Below the pieces are notes generated by a model. The model worked only from the letters and a program-made list of their open reading frames with translations, had not been told where the DNA came from and did not search any database. Source: Geosiphon pyriformis (Eukaryota; Glomeromycota; Glomeromycetes; Archaeosporales; Geosiphonaceae). From it: a DNA stretch of 64,000 nt. This document shows positions 48,866 through 59,258 of the stretch, piece after piece. The DNA lies in assembly GCA_016748015.1 (NCBI GenBank), contig JAAOMT010000071.1, positions 83,030 through 147,029 of the forward strand, in the 5' to 3' direction. A program made the position numbers and the translations under genes. Positions within the stretch are counted from its first letter, which is position 1. Each line of letters starts with the position of its first letter.

Positions 48866-51162
48866 AAATAATATAAAAAAAAACTCTTTGTCTCCTTAAT
48901 TTTATGACCACGACCAAAGCAAAGAGTAAAAAAGCTGTACCTGATATCTGCCCTGAAATATCTAATAAAATTTCAACTAGAGGAGCTCTCTCTGTTGTAG
49001 AAGCAACTAGGCAAAATGTTTTAAAAGTTTTCCCCTTACCCAGTAATTGTAATAAGCTGTCTTTGGTAGCCACTAAAGCAACTTCCTTATCTTTGGCTAG
49101 TTTTTCACCAGTCAAAGTCCCTTTAAAGAGACACACCTAGGTTAGTTCCAGTATTGCCTCCACCCCAACCAAGAGCCCAAAAGTTTTTAATAATAGACCA
49201 GTAAATAAGCTGGTCTTCTCCTCTATAGATTTAACACCTGGTATTTTTAGCACCACCTCTTCAAAAAAAATGGTCAAAAAGACCAGAAGTTCAGAAAAGT
49301 GAGGGCAGTTACTTGCCTCTGCTATTGTTATACCAAACCCCTTTGTGGTTCCCAATAAGATCTTAGATGAGATCTCTATAGCATCATCTGGCACATTATC
49401 CAAGATGGGCCAAGATTAACCTCTGGCTGTGTTGCCAAATGTGGTGTCTTCCAGCAGATCATTGCTGGTTGTGGAAGCAAAACAATCTCCTCCTGTTGGG
49501 TTATCTGTTCTTGAGAACTGGGCTAATCAAATGGAAACTGATTCATCTCCTCCTTTAGTTTCTGGTGTTACTTCTGATGGTGCTTGAGAAACTATTACTA
49601 ATTGTCAAAAGTTTGCTGGATGGGTGGCCTCCACTCTGGTATCTGGTGCTACTTTTAAGATCAAATTGGCTTATGTTAAGACTGTTTTTCAGTCTGTGCA
49701 TGGTTTTTTGGGTGCTAAATCTGTTTCAAAAGACAATGTAAAGCTTTTCTGTGTGGAGTTTGCTTCTCAACAGTCTTTGGAAGCTGCGTTTCTGGTTGAG
49801 CTTACAAGCTCTGTTCATTTGGCCACTCTCAAAATTGCCAAGTCTTTGGTGGTTTCTGAATCTGGTTCCCCTTTTGCTGCTGTTGCACTGTGTGATGTAT
49901 CTTTGGGTGTGTTTGCTGCTAACGTTAAGTTGGCTCTCAGTGTATTTGGTAGTGTTACTCGTGTTATGCTGAAGTCTGCTGGCATTTGGCAGTATGTGGT
50001 GGTTTATTTTGAAAAGTTAGACTCTGTTGTGTCTGCCTTGAAGCATTGGTCAGTTTTGATGGGCAAAGATAGTATTAGAATCCTCCCTCTGATGAATCAA
50101 AATGAGACTATTTTGTCTCGTGATAAGTTTAAGGCCAAATTAATCAACCTTCCCCCTGGCTGTACCACCTTTGAAATCAGTAATATGATTTCTCAGATTG
50201 GTGGTCAAACATGTTTTATCTCTCGTTCTCCTGATTCTGATCATTGTTTCCAGTTTGCTTTGGTTACATTTGACTCTTAAGGCAATTTGGATTCTGCTGT
50301 AGTCAAGATTGGTACTCTAAGGAAATACTGTATCTAGTGAGAAACTCCTGGCTGCCAGTACTGCTTTAGGTGTCAAGAATAGGCCATTTGGCTGTGGATT
50401 GCAAGATTTTTTCACCTCTTTCTCCCAAGATTCCCAAGGTTTTCAAGTATTGTTTTGTGAGTGGTGTTTCTTATGCAAAAGCTTCTGCTTCTCTGGATTC
50501 TTCTGAGTTTCCTCCCTTGGTGGCTTCTACTTCCTCTTTTATGGTTGTTGATGATTCCTTAGTGTCTTTCCAGTTGGCTTCTTTGGAATCTGATTTGGTC
50601 AAGCTTTCTACTTTGGTTGAGTCTATTGTTAAACCAGTTGGTTCCTTGGTCAAATTGTTTAAGCAATTTATTAATGGGAATTTGGTCTCAAGCAGTAAAC
50701 TTGGCCTTAAGGTCAATGAGGTTATAATGCATATGAGTTCTTTTAGTAAAATTGTTGGTAAGTTGGGAAGGGAAATGGTTTCTTTAAAAAAAAAATGCTG
50801 CATGAAGGATATCAATATGTCTGGTAATTCAGAGCATCCAGTTGGTTTGGATGATAAGGTGTTTTCTAACTTGTTGTTCCTTTGGGAACATGAGCCTATT
50901 GATGTTAAAGCTAATGCCTTAAAAACAGCTGAATGGCTGGTTGGATTGGTTCCTTGTAGTGCAACTCTATTTTTGGTTATTCAAAAGATGTCATTTTTGG
51001 GTAAGTTTTCTTTTTGTGCATCAACGTAGTATAGCCTGAACTGGCTCAAATAGCTGGTTACATGTAGAAAACATGTGAACTACTTCTAATTTAAGACCCT
51101 ATGTAGTCATATTGTATTAGATAGTGGTTGGGCCTTGCTCATTAAACTCTAATAAAAAAAAA
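48866..51162 (+). mobile_element. Gag-only retroelement copy 3 with target-site duplication
   Basis: A 2.3-kb unit: 38-bp leader, gag-like ORF (48904-51029), 3' tail shared with the LINEs (about 51030-51148, TAGTATAGCCTGAACTGGCT..) and an A-rich end. It is flanked by the 15-bp direct repeat AATAAAACTAAATAG at 48851-48865 and 51163-51177. The flanks rejoin into one continuous decayed LTR once the unit is removed. So the gag-plus-tail unit is itself a retrotransposed entity, with no endonuclease, RT or RNase H. Confidence 0.85.
48904..51029 (+). pseudogene. Gag-like ORF of gag-only copy 3, several stops
   Basis: Starts MTTTKAKSKKAVPDICPEIS. The middle (49624-50280, 218 codons clean) has two alpha-beta RRM-like segments (KLFCVEFASQQSLEAAFLVE; KLINLPPGCTTFEISNMISQ) and leads to a CCHC knuckle CFRCQE..GHLAVDC near 50361-50403, split by a frameshift. 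A coiled-coil-like C-terminal region (50370-51029, LVKLSTLVESIVKPVGSLVK) ends SFLGKFSFCAST. Stops: TAG/TGA at presumed Trp positions (49138, about 49302, 49585 and two adjacent near 50333) and TAA at Gln positions (about 49415, 50278). The family is the same as LINE ORF1 but clearly another subfamily. The unit would need to be translated before these stops to have had a trans role. Confidence 0.75.
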
Positions 51163-51197
51163 AATAAAACTAAATAGTAAAAAATTTAATTATAATA
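51163..51197 (+). repeat. Hypermutated LTR copy B, 3' end
   Basis: After the duplicated target site the sequence TAAAAAATTTAATTATAATA corresponds to TATGGATTTCAACCATAACA, the LTR terminus. Confidence 0.6.
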
Positions 51198-51819
51198 TTA
51201 TTTTTTCTAAAAAAAATTAAGCTTTAAAAAAATAATTTTTTTTTAAAAAACTTTGAGGTTTTTATCTTAAAGTTAATTAATTTTTTAAATTTTTAATTAA
51301 TAAGATATAAAAAAGCTGTAACAATATTAATTTTAAATTTAAAAGACTATATTTTGGTTTTTTTACAATAAATAAGTTTTTTTAAAATATTTAAACATAT
51401 AATATTTAAAATTTTTTTTTAAAAGCTTTATATTTTTAATAATTTTACTAAGTTTTTTATAATAGTTAAGTTGTTTTTTATATGATAATTTTTTGTTTAT
51501 AAGCAAAATTTTTTTTATTATTTTTTTTAAAAAAAAAATATTTTGGTAATTATATATTTAAATATATATTTTTTTAGTTTGTTGCTAAATTTATAATAGT
51601 TTTTTACAGATTAATAATAAAATATACTTTAATTTTATTTTAATTATTATTTGTTTTTTAATAATAAGCAAAACATATGAATAATTTTTTGTTTAATATT
51701 TATAAATTGTAAAAAAAACATTTACATATTTTAATCAAAAAAATATTTTTTATGTTAATTAAAAATACATATGTTTTAAAATTAAAATTACTTTGTTTAT
51801 AATTGTTTTGGTATTTTAT
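51198..51819. other. AT-rich spacer
   Basis: About 90% A+T, no features. Confidence 0.4.
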
Positions 51820-52476
51820 TATTATAATTTGATTAATAAGTTAACAAATGACAAAAAAAAAACAGTATTATATGATAATAAAATAATCAAAAAAATAATT
51901 TAATTTTAATAAATGAATTGAATTAATAAAAATTTAATGTGCAAAATTAGTTTTATAAATATTTCAATTATAATTTTTTTTAAAAAATAACAAAATAAAG
52001 AAATAGTTTATACTATTAATAAAAAATAACATATTAATATAATTTTATGTTTTATATTAAAATTTAAAATTAAGTATTAGTTGTATTTTTTAGTAAATAT
52101 TTATTCAATATATTTTGTAAAAACTAACAATTATATAAATCAAAAAAAAAATCAAATAGTAAAAAAAAAAGTTAATATTATTATATTAATTTAAGTATAA
52201 TTTAAATATAAATTTTTTTTAATAGTTTTGAAAAATCTTACTTATATACTTTTAAAAAAGAATTAATAATTATATTAATAATTCAATCAATAATTAAATC
52301 AATAATTAAGTCAATAATTAAATTAATAATCAAATTAATTAAGTTATTAATCAGATTAATAATTATATTAATAATTAATTTTAAAAATAAAATAATTAAT
52401 TATTAATATTAATAACTAATATATATAATTAATTATAACTAAATAAATAAATAAAATAAAAGATTTAATTATAATA
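51820..52476 (+). repeat. Hypermutated LTR copy C
   Basis: Full-length relative of the 36238 LTR. The start TATTATAATTTGATTAATAA against TGTTACGGGTTAGAGTAACA and the stretch AACAGTATTATATGATAATA against AACAGTATTGTATGGTGATG show the G-to-A/C-to-T pattern clearly. The end TTTAATTATAATA matches TTTCAACCATAACA. Confidence 0.65.
52261..52380 (+). repeat. 12-bp minisatellite inside LTR copy C
   Basis: About ten units of the type AATYAATAATTA, several exact. Short versions occur at the same place in LTR copies A (21225-21290) and B (48825-48860). Confidence 0.75.
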
Positions 52477-52646
52477 TTACTAATAAATATTATAAATATT
52501 ATAAATTAAAACTTATTTCTTTCCTTCGTCCAAAATTCCCAAAAAAAAGTTAAAAGTTTTTTCGAAAGAAGTTTTTTACCATTTAGTATGATAAATCAAA
52601 ACCATTTTTTGATTATGAGGCCACTGTTGGCTCTGTTATTGCTGTT

Positions 52647-54441
52647 ATGAAGAAGGCTACCAAAGTTTCTGGTTCTGAGGATGGTTTTAAGACAGTCGTG
52701 TCGAGGAAGAAGAGAAAGGGTGATGTATTGACAGAGAGTGTTAATAATAGAGAGGTTGCTGATAAAGCTCTTGGTAATTGTTCATGGGGTTCTGAGGCAG
52801 GTGACACTACTGAATCTGAGAGTATTGACATGGAGGAGGAGTGCTTGGTTGAGGAAACCAGTGTTGACTATGGTGAGAATGGTGCTTTCGCAGGAGGGGA
52901 TCCTGATCAAATGCCTAAGAGTTTGTGTGTAAAAACCAAGAAGATGTTAGAGAAGTCTTTGGGTGTGATTGATTATGATACTGTCAATGCAGATGATGAC
53001 ATATTAGATGGTTCCTTCCTTCTCCCACCCCCTTTATCTATCAAACTGTCCATTCAAGTGTCTGTTTGCAAATCCTTTGCTTTGGATATTGATCTCATGG
53101 CTGTTGCTGGGAAATCATCTCAGGAGAAATTAAACTTTGTCAAAAAAATTTTTTCAGGTGTGAATGGTTTTGAGGGGGCCTCTACTCCCTCAAAATTTGG
53201 TGGAATCATCCGGGCATCTTTCACTTCTGAAAAAGCGATGATAGCAGCTGCTCAATTGGCAAATGATCGTGGTGTTGTGGTAAACACCAATCTTAAGCGC
53301 CCCATCAACAATCATATGAATCGGGCAATTGTGTTAAAAGAAATTTCTGTGGGAACTTCCATTGAGGCAGTGCATGCAGCCATTTCTGAATTTTGGCTTA
53401 TTAAGTCGATCAAAATGCAGTTGGTGGATCTATGGCAAAAGACAATTGTTGAATTGGAGAATCAAATTCTGGCTGATCTCTTGGCAGCTAAATGGTCTAT
53501 CTTTATTGGAAAAGATGCAGTGCATGTGGCCCGGGCTGATGTTGACAAACAGACATGGGATGCCAGAGATCAGAGCTTTGCTTTATACTCTTCCTATGGG
53601 CACTATTGCTCATGATCTTTGGGACTTCATTGGTTCAGTTGGTGGGAAAACATGTGTTATTGAACGCAGCTCTATTAGTTATGTCTGGGCATACTGTGCT
53701 ACTGTGTGCTTCGATTCTAAGGGTAGTCTTATTCAGACAATGGCAAACACTCTTGTTATAAAAGGTGTTGGTCTCCGATGGTCTCGTTTAACTGCTGCAC
53801 TGTGCTCAATTTGCAGAAATTCCAGTCATACTTCTCTTGCTTGTCGTATTGCTGGTGTGTTCTCAAGTCCTAGAAGCAAGAGAGCTCCTCTTTCAGCTCA
53901 AGATCAGCTCTATCTGGCTAAAATATATGAAAAAAAATCTGCTCCTGTTTCCCGTCCTTTGGCTTTCGGTGGAAAAACTTGGGCCTTTGTGGTTGGTAAA
54001 CCACTCTTATTAGTGTCATTTAGTGGTTCAGCTCAATCTGGTTTCGTATCTTATGGTAAACCTCTCCTGACTGTTAGTGGTAAATTGGAAGACCATTTGA
54101 AGAATATTGAGAGCAGTCTTGTCAGCCTTGCGGGACAAATTGGTGAGTTGGCTAAGAGGTTGGACTCATTCGTGTTGACAGTTTCCCAGCCTAGCTCTGG
54201 ATGTCAGCTGCCAGTGACCCCCCCATCACAGAATCAAGGAAAGGATATAGTGATGGGAGTGGGTTCGGGTGATGTTACTAGTGACAAGACTGCTGCCATT
54301 CTTGGTTCAACTGCCTCACCTGAGGTTGTGAAATTAGAAAACATGTTGGAAAGTCTCTTTGCTTTGGTCATGAGCCTATCAGTGCGCTTGGATGGTTTGG
54401 CTTTGGCTGGTGGTGCTTTTCCTCTATCTTATTCTCAATAA
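52647..54441 (+). pseudogene. LINE copy 4 ORF1 (gag-like RNA-binding protein), one frameshift
   Basis: Frame 52647-53615 starts MKKATKVSGSEDGFKTVVSR and continues after a single frameshift near 53570 into the frame ending at 54441. Together they span about 598 codons. Order: basic/acidic N-terminus, RRM-like domain (KLNFVKKIFSGVNGFEGAST to KAMIAAAQLANDR), second RRM-like segment (LYTLPMGTIAHDLWDFIGSV, GGKTCVIERS), zinc knuckle CSICRNSSHTSLAC (CX2CX4HX4C) near 53800-53845, a KTWAFVVG motif, then coiled-coil-like LENMLESLFALVMSLSVRLD. In a live LINE it would coat the RNA. An upstream in-frame stop lies just before the codons for YDKSKPFF, so 52647 is the first usable ATG. Confidence 0.85.
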
Positions 54442-57400
54442 GTGGTCTGGTATGGAAGATTGCTACATGTAATGTTCGTGAGTTGAACAATCCTATGAAG
54501 CAAGATGATGTCATTTGTTGGCACAGAGATATGAACAATTTGGTTTTAATTGTTACTAAGACAAAGTTAAAAGATAGAGTTCGACCTTGAATTGCTAATA
54601 AATTTGATGGTGTTTGGGTCTTTGTTTCTGGTTTGGATTCTGGTTACCTTGGTTCTGGTGTGGTGATTATTATAAACAACACTCTGGCAAAACATGTATA
54701 TAAAGTTGTTGAGATTCCTGGATGACTTTTGTCTGTCAAGTTGCTCTTCAAAAATAAGCTCTTGGTGTCGATTCTGGGTTTGTATGCAGGTGCTTTAGTG
54801 TCCGCACGCTTCTCACAAGCAGATGAGATAAACTCTTTGATTGCTAAAGCTGTTAATGAGTCATCTTTCATAATATTGGGCAGCAATTTCAATGAAGATG
54901 GCTTTCACAGGTGTGCTAGTTTCAGGAAATGTTTTGATTTGGGTTTAGTCAATGCCTTGGGAGGGAGTTCATTTGGGAGAAATGTGACTTGGACCAATTC
55001 TCGAGGGGTGGCCAAGATTATTAATTACATGTTCATGTCATCGAGCTTAGTCAACGCAATCTTAGATTGAAGTGTAGCTAGAGTTGATGAATATTTCGAT
55101 ACTGATCATAGGGCTGTTGCTGTTTCTGTGGGCCTGGGTGGTCTCTTGAACATTAATTTGATGTTCCTTTGCAAGCAGGTAAATAAGGATTGATGGAAGT
55201 TCAATTTTAAGGATGCTACGGCTGCCAAATGGACTGCATTCAAGGAATCTTCTGCTGCCACCACAGCAATGTTTAAGTGCGAGTTTGATGCTGCTCTATT
55301 GTTTCTGGATTTGGATGCTATGTGAGACGTCATCTGCAAAATTGTGTGCTTATCAGCGAGTGATATTTTCAAAAAAAAATGGTTCAAGGGTTATGATAAT
55401 GTGTTTACTAAGGAATCTTCTAAGTTTCACAAGCTAGAACTTTTGGTGTCTAAACTAGTTAAAGCATCACGTTTGGTTTCTTCTGAGGAATTTGTTGCAC
55501 TACTGAGTACGTGGAATTCGTTGGACACTACAAATGCTTCTGTGGTGGAGTTTCTTTTTCTTTCGGGTCGCATTTTGAGGTCATAAGATCTGTCTTGTTC
55601 AGAGTTAGGAAGTTGTATCATTCCTCTAAATTGTCCAAGTTAAAGCATGCTGAAGAATCTTGTATCAGATCAGCAGTTAGTAGGAGGATGGAAAGTTTTG
55701 AGATGAATAAGGGTCATACAATTAGGAGTGTGCTAAAATGCCCCTTTCACAAGGTGGTATTGGATCATTTGGTTGTCAATGATGAACTGGTTTTGGATCC
55801 TAGTTTGGTTAAATCTAAGGTGAATGTTATCATGGAAGGCTGAACCAGAAAATGCGAGTTGGTTGCTGATGTCTCTACTGATTGGTGTCGCCAGTACCAA
55901 CTCTTGGAGTACGTATTTGATGAGGCATTTTCGAGAATAATGGACCCTATTAGTTCTGTTGAGTTGCTTGGTGTTGTGTCGGACTTGCCTAATGATAAAT
56001 CTGCTGGTTTGTCTGGTATTTTGAATGAGCTTTAGAAGCATTGTGACGAATTGGTTCTAGATATGTTGTTGGTGCTCTTGAACTCTTGTTTGCTCTGTGA
56101 GTCAGTTCCTGATCCTTGGAGAGAAGCTTGGGTGTTTATGATCCCCAAACCTTATGAGTGGGAGGGAGTTCTTACGAACACCCGACCCATTGCTTTGATT
56201 GAAACCACTTGTAAGATCCTTTCAAAGATCCTCTCAGACAGGATTTCTTTGGTGTGCAGTACTGACAATGTTCTCCACGGAGACAATTTTTCTGTTTTGA
56301 AAAGCATGATAACACAGTCTCCTATCTTTGCTGTCGGCTCTGTGGTTGAGGATGTTCTGGAAAAGAACTGTGAACTTTGGCTGGTATTGCAGGACATAAA
56401 AAAGACCTATGATTCTGTTGGCTGGGAGCATTTGAAAAGGAGTCTAATTAGGATTAAGATGTGTGGCAGGTTCATTCAATTTTTTGGTGGCATTCACAAT
56501 AATCGAGTCAACCGAGTAATAACTGACTTTGGCTTAACTGATGGTTATCAAGTCCATGATAGTCTCAATCAAGGGGAAGTGTTCTCACTTCTTTTCTGGC
56601 GTATATTTTATGATTCTCTTTTGTGTGAAGTCAAGAGGCAAGAAAAATTTTGTGGATATAGGTTGAATTCTCATTTCATTGCTAAGACTGACTATGTTAA
56701 ACCTCAAGCTAGTTTTTCTTCTTTCTTTGCAGCTGGTGCTTTTGTGAATGATACAATTTGGGTTGGCAGCAGTCAGGCTGCAACACAACACATTCTCAAT
56801 GTTGCTAGTGAATTTTTTAGAATTAATGATATTTCAATTAACAATAACAAAACGGTGGCAATTCCCATTAACTGTAGGGTTGTGAGCCCTTTTCTAACAA
56901 TCAGTAGTTCACCAATTTCTATTGCCAAGAAAGGGGAACCTCACCGGTATTTGGGCATCTTTCTGTCTATGGATGGTTTGTCAAAGCCCAGTTTGGCCAA
57001 AGCATATTCGGATGTTCAGTTTTTTATCAATCTCGTCCTGAAAAAGGCCATCTTTGATAAGCAGTTCTTGTATTTGGTTTCGGCAGTTCTGCAACCCATT
57101 ATCAGTTATAGAATGCAGTTTAGTTTTGTTCCACTTAGTGTTTGCTGTAAATGGGATGCTCTGATTCATAAAGGCTTTAAATCCAAGGCAGGTCTTCCTT
57201 TGGATTTTCCCAATGATGCTCTTCATCATCTATCTCTTTATGACTTAAAGACTTTTGAGCAGATTTAGGCTGAGAGTAAGTTGGCATCCATAGTGTGTTT
57301 TGCCAATGCTGTTGAAATCCTGGGTCGGTTGTTTTTTCATAGGTCTCATGACTTACAGACTTTGAGCTGGCGTCCTGTGCATCTTTTGGTCTCCCTGGTT

Positions 57401-59127
57401 CATTTAAAATTAAATCTCTTGAACAATTTTCTGGTGGGTGTGATTTGTATTTTTGCCGACTGCAGCTTATCCTTTAGTAGTTCCAGCCCCAGTGCATTCC
57501 GATTCTCCCATGGAACTCCTATGTCTTTGGTTCTTAAGGAGGTAAAATTCTCTAGGTGTTTCTCTTTACTTCGGTGGTATGGAATTGCCTTTGTAGAACA
57601 ATTGTGTTAACGCAATGGTGGTGTTTTTGACTGGAAGACTTCCAAGTGTTGAAAAAGGCTGGATCTGTGTGGCCCCATTTCTGATTGGTTTGGTGTCTCT
57701 GTTGGTTATTTTGGTGGTGCGGGGTCATTTTCTTCTGTTTATGGCTGTTCGGTAGGCATTTCTTCTGCTCCTAGTGTTTTAGAATCCATTGATTTTGATT
57801 TGGTTTGTAATCATTTGTTGAGATTGGGTGTTGATAGCCTTTCAGTCTATACCAATAGATCCTTGGCTGGTTTGGGCACTTTCAGTGTTAAATCAGGTGC
57901 AGCAGTTTTCTTTGATGATATTAATATGGGTTTAGGTGTTAAGGTCTCGGGTTTGTTGTCATCTACTTTGGCGGAATTGCAAGCTATTGCACTTGCTCTC
58001 GAGTGTGTTCCTGCAGTTAGCAAAGTTAGCTTATTTTCAGATAGTCAGGCTGCATTGGATACTTGTAGGTCTGAATTGGGTTTTGTGCATCTGGATTTTT
58101 GGAATAGTTGTTGGGTGGAACACTGTCATATTGCTGGTCTTGTTTGTGCTAAGAGGTTGGATATCAACTGGTATAAGGTTAAAGGACATTCTGGTGTTGT
58201 AGGTAATGACCGGGCTGATGATTTGGCTGGCCGTGTGGCTCTTTCTGATTTTGTTCTTCCCCCCCGGCTGGATGAGTGGTTTATTCTGGCTGGTGGTAGT
58301 CCGGTTTCGGGTAATTCTAGGCATTTTGTGCATGACATTTATTGGTCCATTCATTATTCACATTGGGGTTTCAGTTCAGATAATAGAGTTATTACTGGCG
58401 AATTGCTTACAGATATCGATTGGTGCAGGTCCTCTTCTGTTTAGCATCCCGATTTATACATGGCTGCTGGCTTTACCAGTATTCGGACCGCTGGTTTGTG
58501 CACGTATTTTATGAAAGCTCTGCATCATAGACTGCCTGTGGCCATTCGCAAACGCCTTTATAATAGGAGTTACCCTAGTGTGGTTTGCTTGTTTTGTGAA
58601 AGTGTGGAGGTCTCAGACCATGTTTTTTTTGTAATTCTGACTTTGCTAATCATGATCGGCTGCTTGGTGATTTTGCGGTTAAATGAAAAGGCATTTCTGG
58701 TCTTCATGGCCCTTCTTTTTGTGTGCTGCAAACTCTTTCTTCATGTATTCTTGACACCTCGGTCTGTGTTGCTCTATGCAAAGACTTTGTTTTTAATGAT
58801 TGGTTTTTTGAGGCGGTTTCTGTTTTTGGTGACCTGAAACTTGCTGGTGCAAAAATTGTGGACTTTGTTCATGATTTTTGCCTAGCTTTTAGAGATGAGG
58901 TTTGGTTGGTCCATGTCAAACATCATGCCTTTATGGAGAAGCATGGGTTAATTCCTTGAAATAGTTCTGTGCCAGTTTCTATTTCTGGTCTGTCTTCCCT
59001 GTATTTAGCTGAGATTGTTAGATTGTTGGGTATTAATGATACATTGGGCATTAGGTTTGGTTTGCACAAATTTAGTTTGTTCGTTTTAGGCGCTTTAGAT
59101 GCGGTTTCTGTTTATATAAGTGCATAG
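54442..59127 (+). pseudogene. LINE copy 4 ORF2 (endonuclease-RT-RNase H), inactivated
   Basis: AP-endonuclease from about 54460: NVRELNN (NVRGLN expected), GSNFNED (GDFN expected), DTDHRAV near 55095. RT about 56050-57270: IPKPYEWE, RPIALIETTCKILSKILSDR, DIKKTYDSVGW and the active site FVND at 56741-56752 where FVDD is needed. RNase H about 57800-58250: YTNRSL at 57848 (YTDRSL/GSL expected), AELQAIALALE, FSDSQAAL, GNDRADDLAG. Zinc-finger CLFCESVEVSDH near 58590-58625. Thirteen in-frame stops: 54588, 54723, 55068, 55191, 55323, 55841, 56033, 57266, 57608, 57650, 58442, 58684, 58957. Twelve are TGA or TAG compatible with Trp. Frameshifts near 55560 and 58630. The true end is TAG at 59125. Confidence 0.88.
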
Positions 59128-59258
59128 TATTGTTCTAATTGGCCTGAATGACTAGTCACGTATAGAAAGTGCATAATTCATGCCTAATTTAGATCAATTA
59201 TTTGATGTATGGTTTTAGGTTGTGTTTGGACTTCACTTAATAAACGTATAAAAAAAAA

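Larger units (their letters stand above)
52505..59258 (+). mobile_element. LINE copy 4 (two-ORF non-LTR retrotransposon, nearly full length)
   Basis: About 6.75 kb: short leader, ORF1 (52647-54441), ORF2 with AP-endonuclease, RT and RNase H plus a C-terminal zinc finger (54442-59127), then a 3' tail (GGCCTGAATGACTAGTCACG..) ending in poly-A at 59249-59260. A candidate 10-bp target duplication AATATTATAA lies at 52495-52504 and 59259-59268 but is weak in such AT-rich DNA. Domain order and the RNase H place it with the I/Tad-like group of LINEs found in fungi. It sits just downstream of LTR copy C. The GC content is much higher than its flanks, so it is younger than they are. Confidence 0.9.

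Noticed and set aside
54442-59127. Reassignment of TGA to Trp in the nuclear code, suggested by many in-frame TGA at Trp positions
   Set aside because: TAG and TAA occur at the same kind of position, and intact genes in the window (PQ-loop gene, five-exon gene) use TGA as their terminator. Mutation of TGG explains it.
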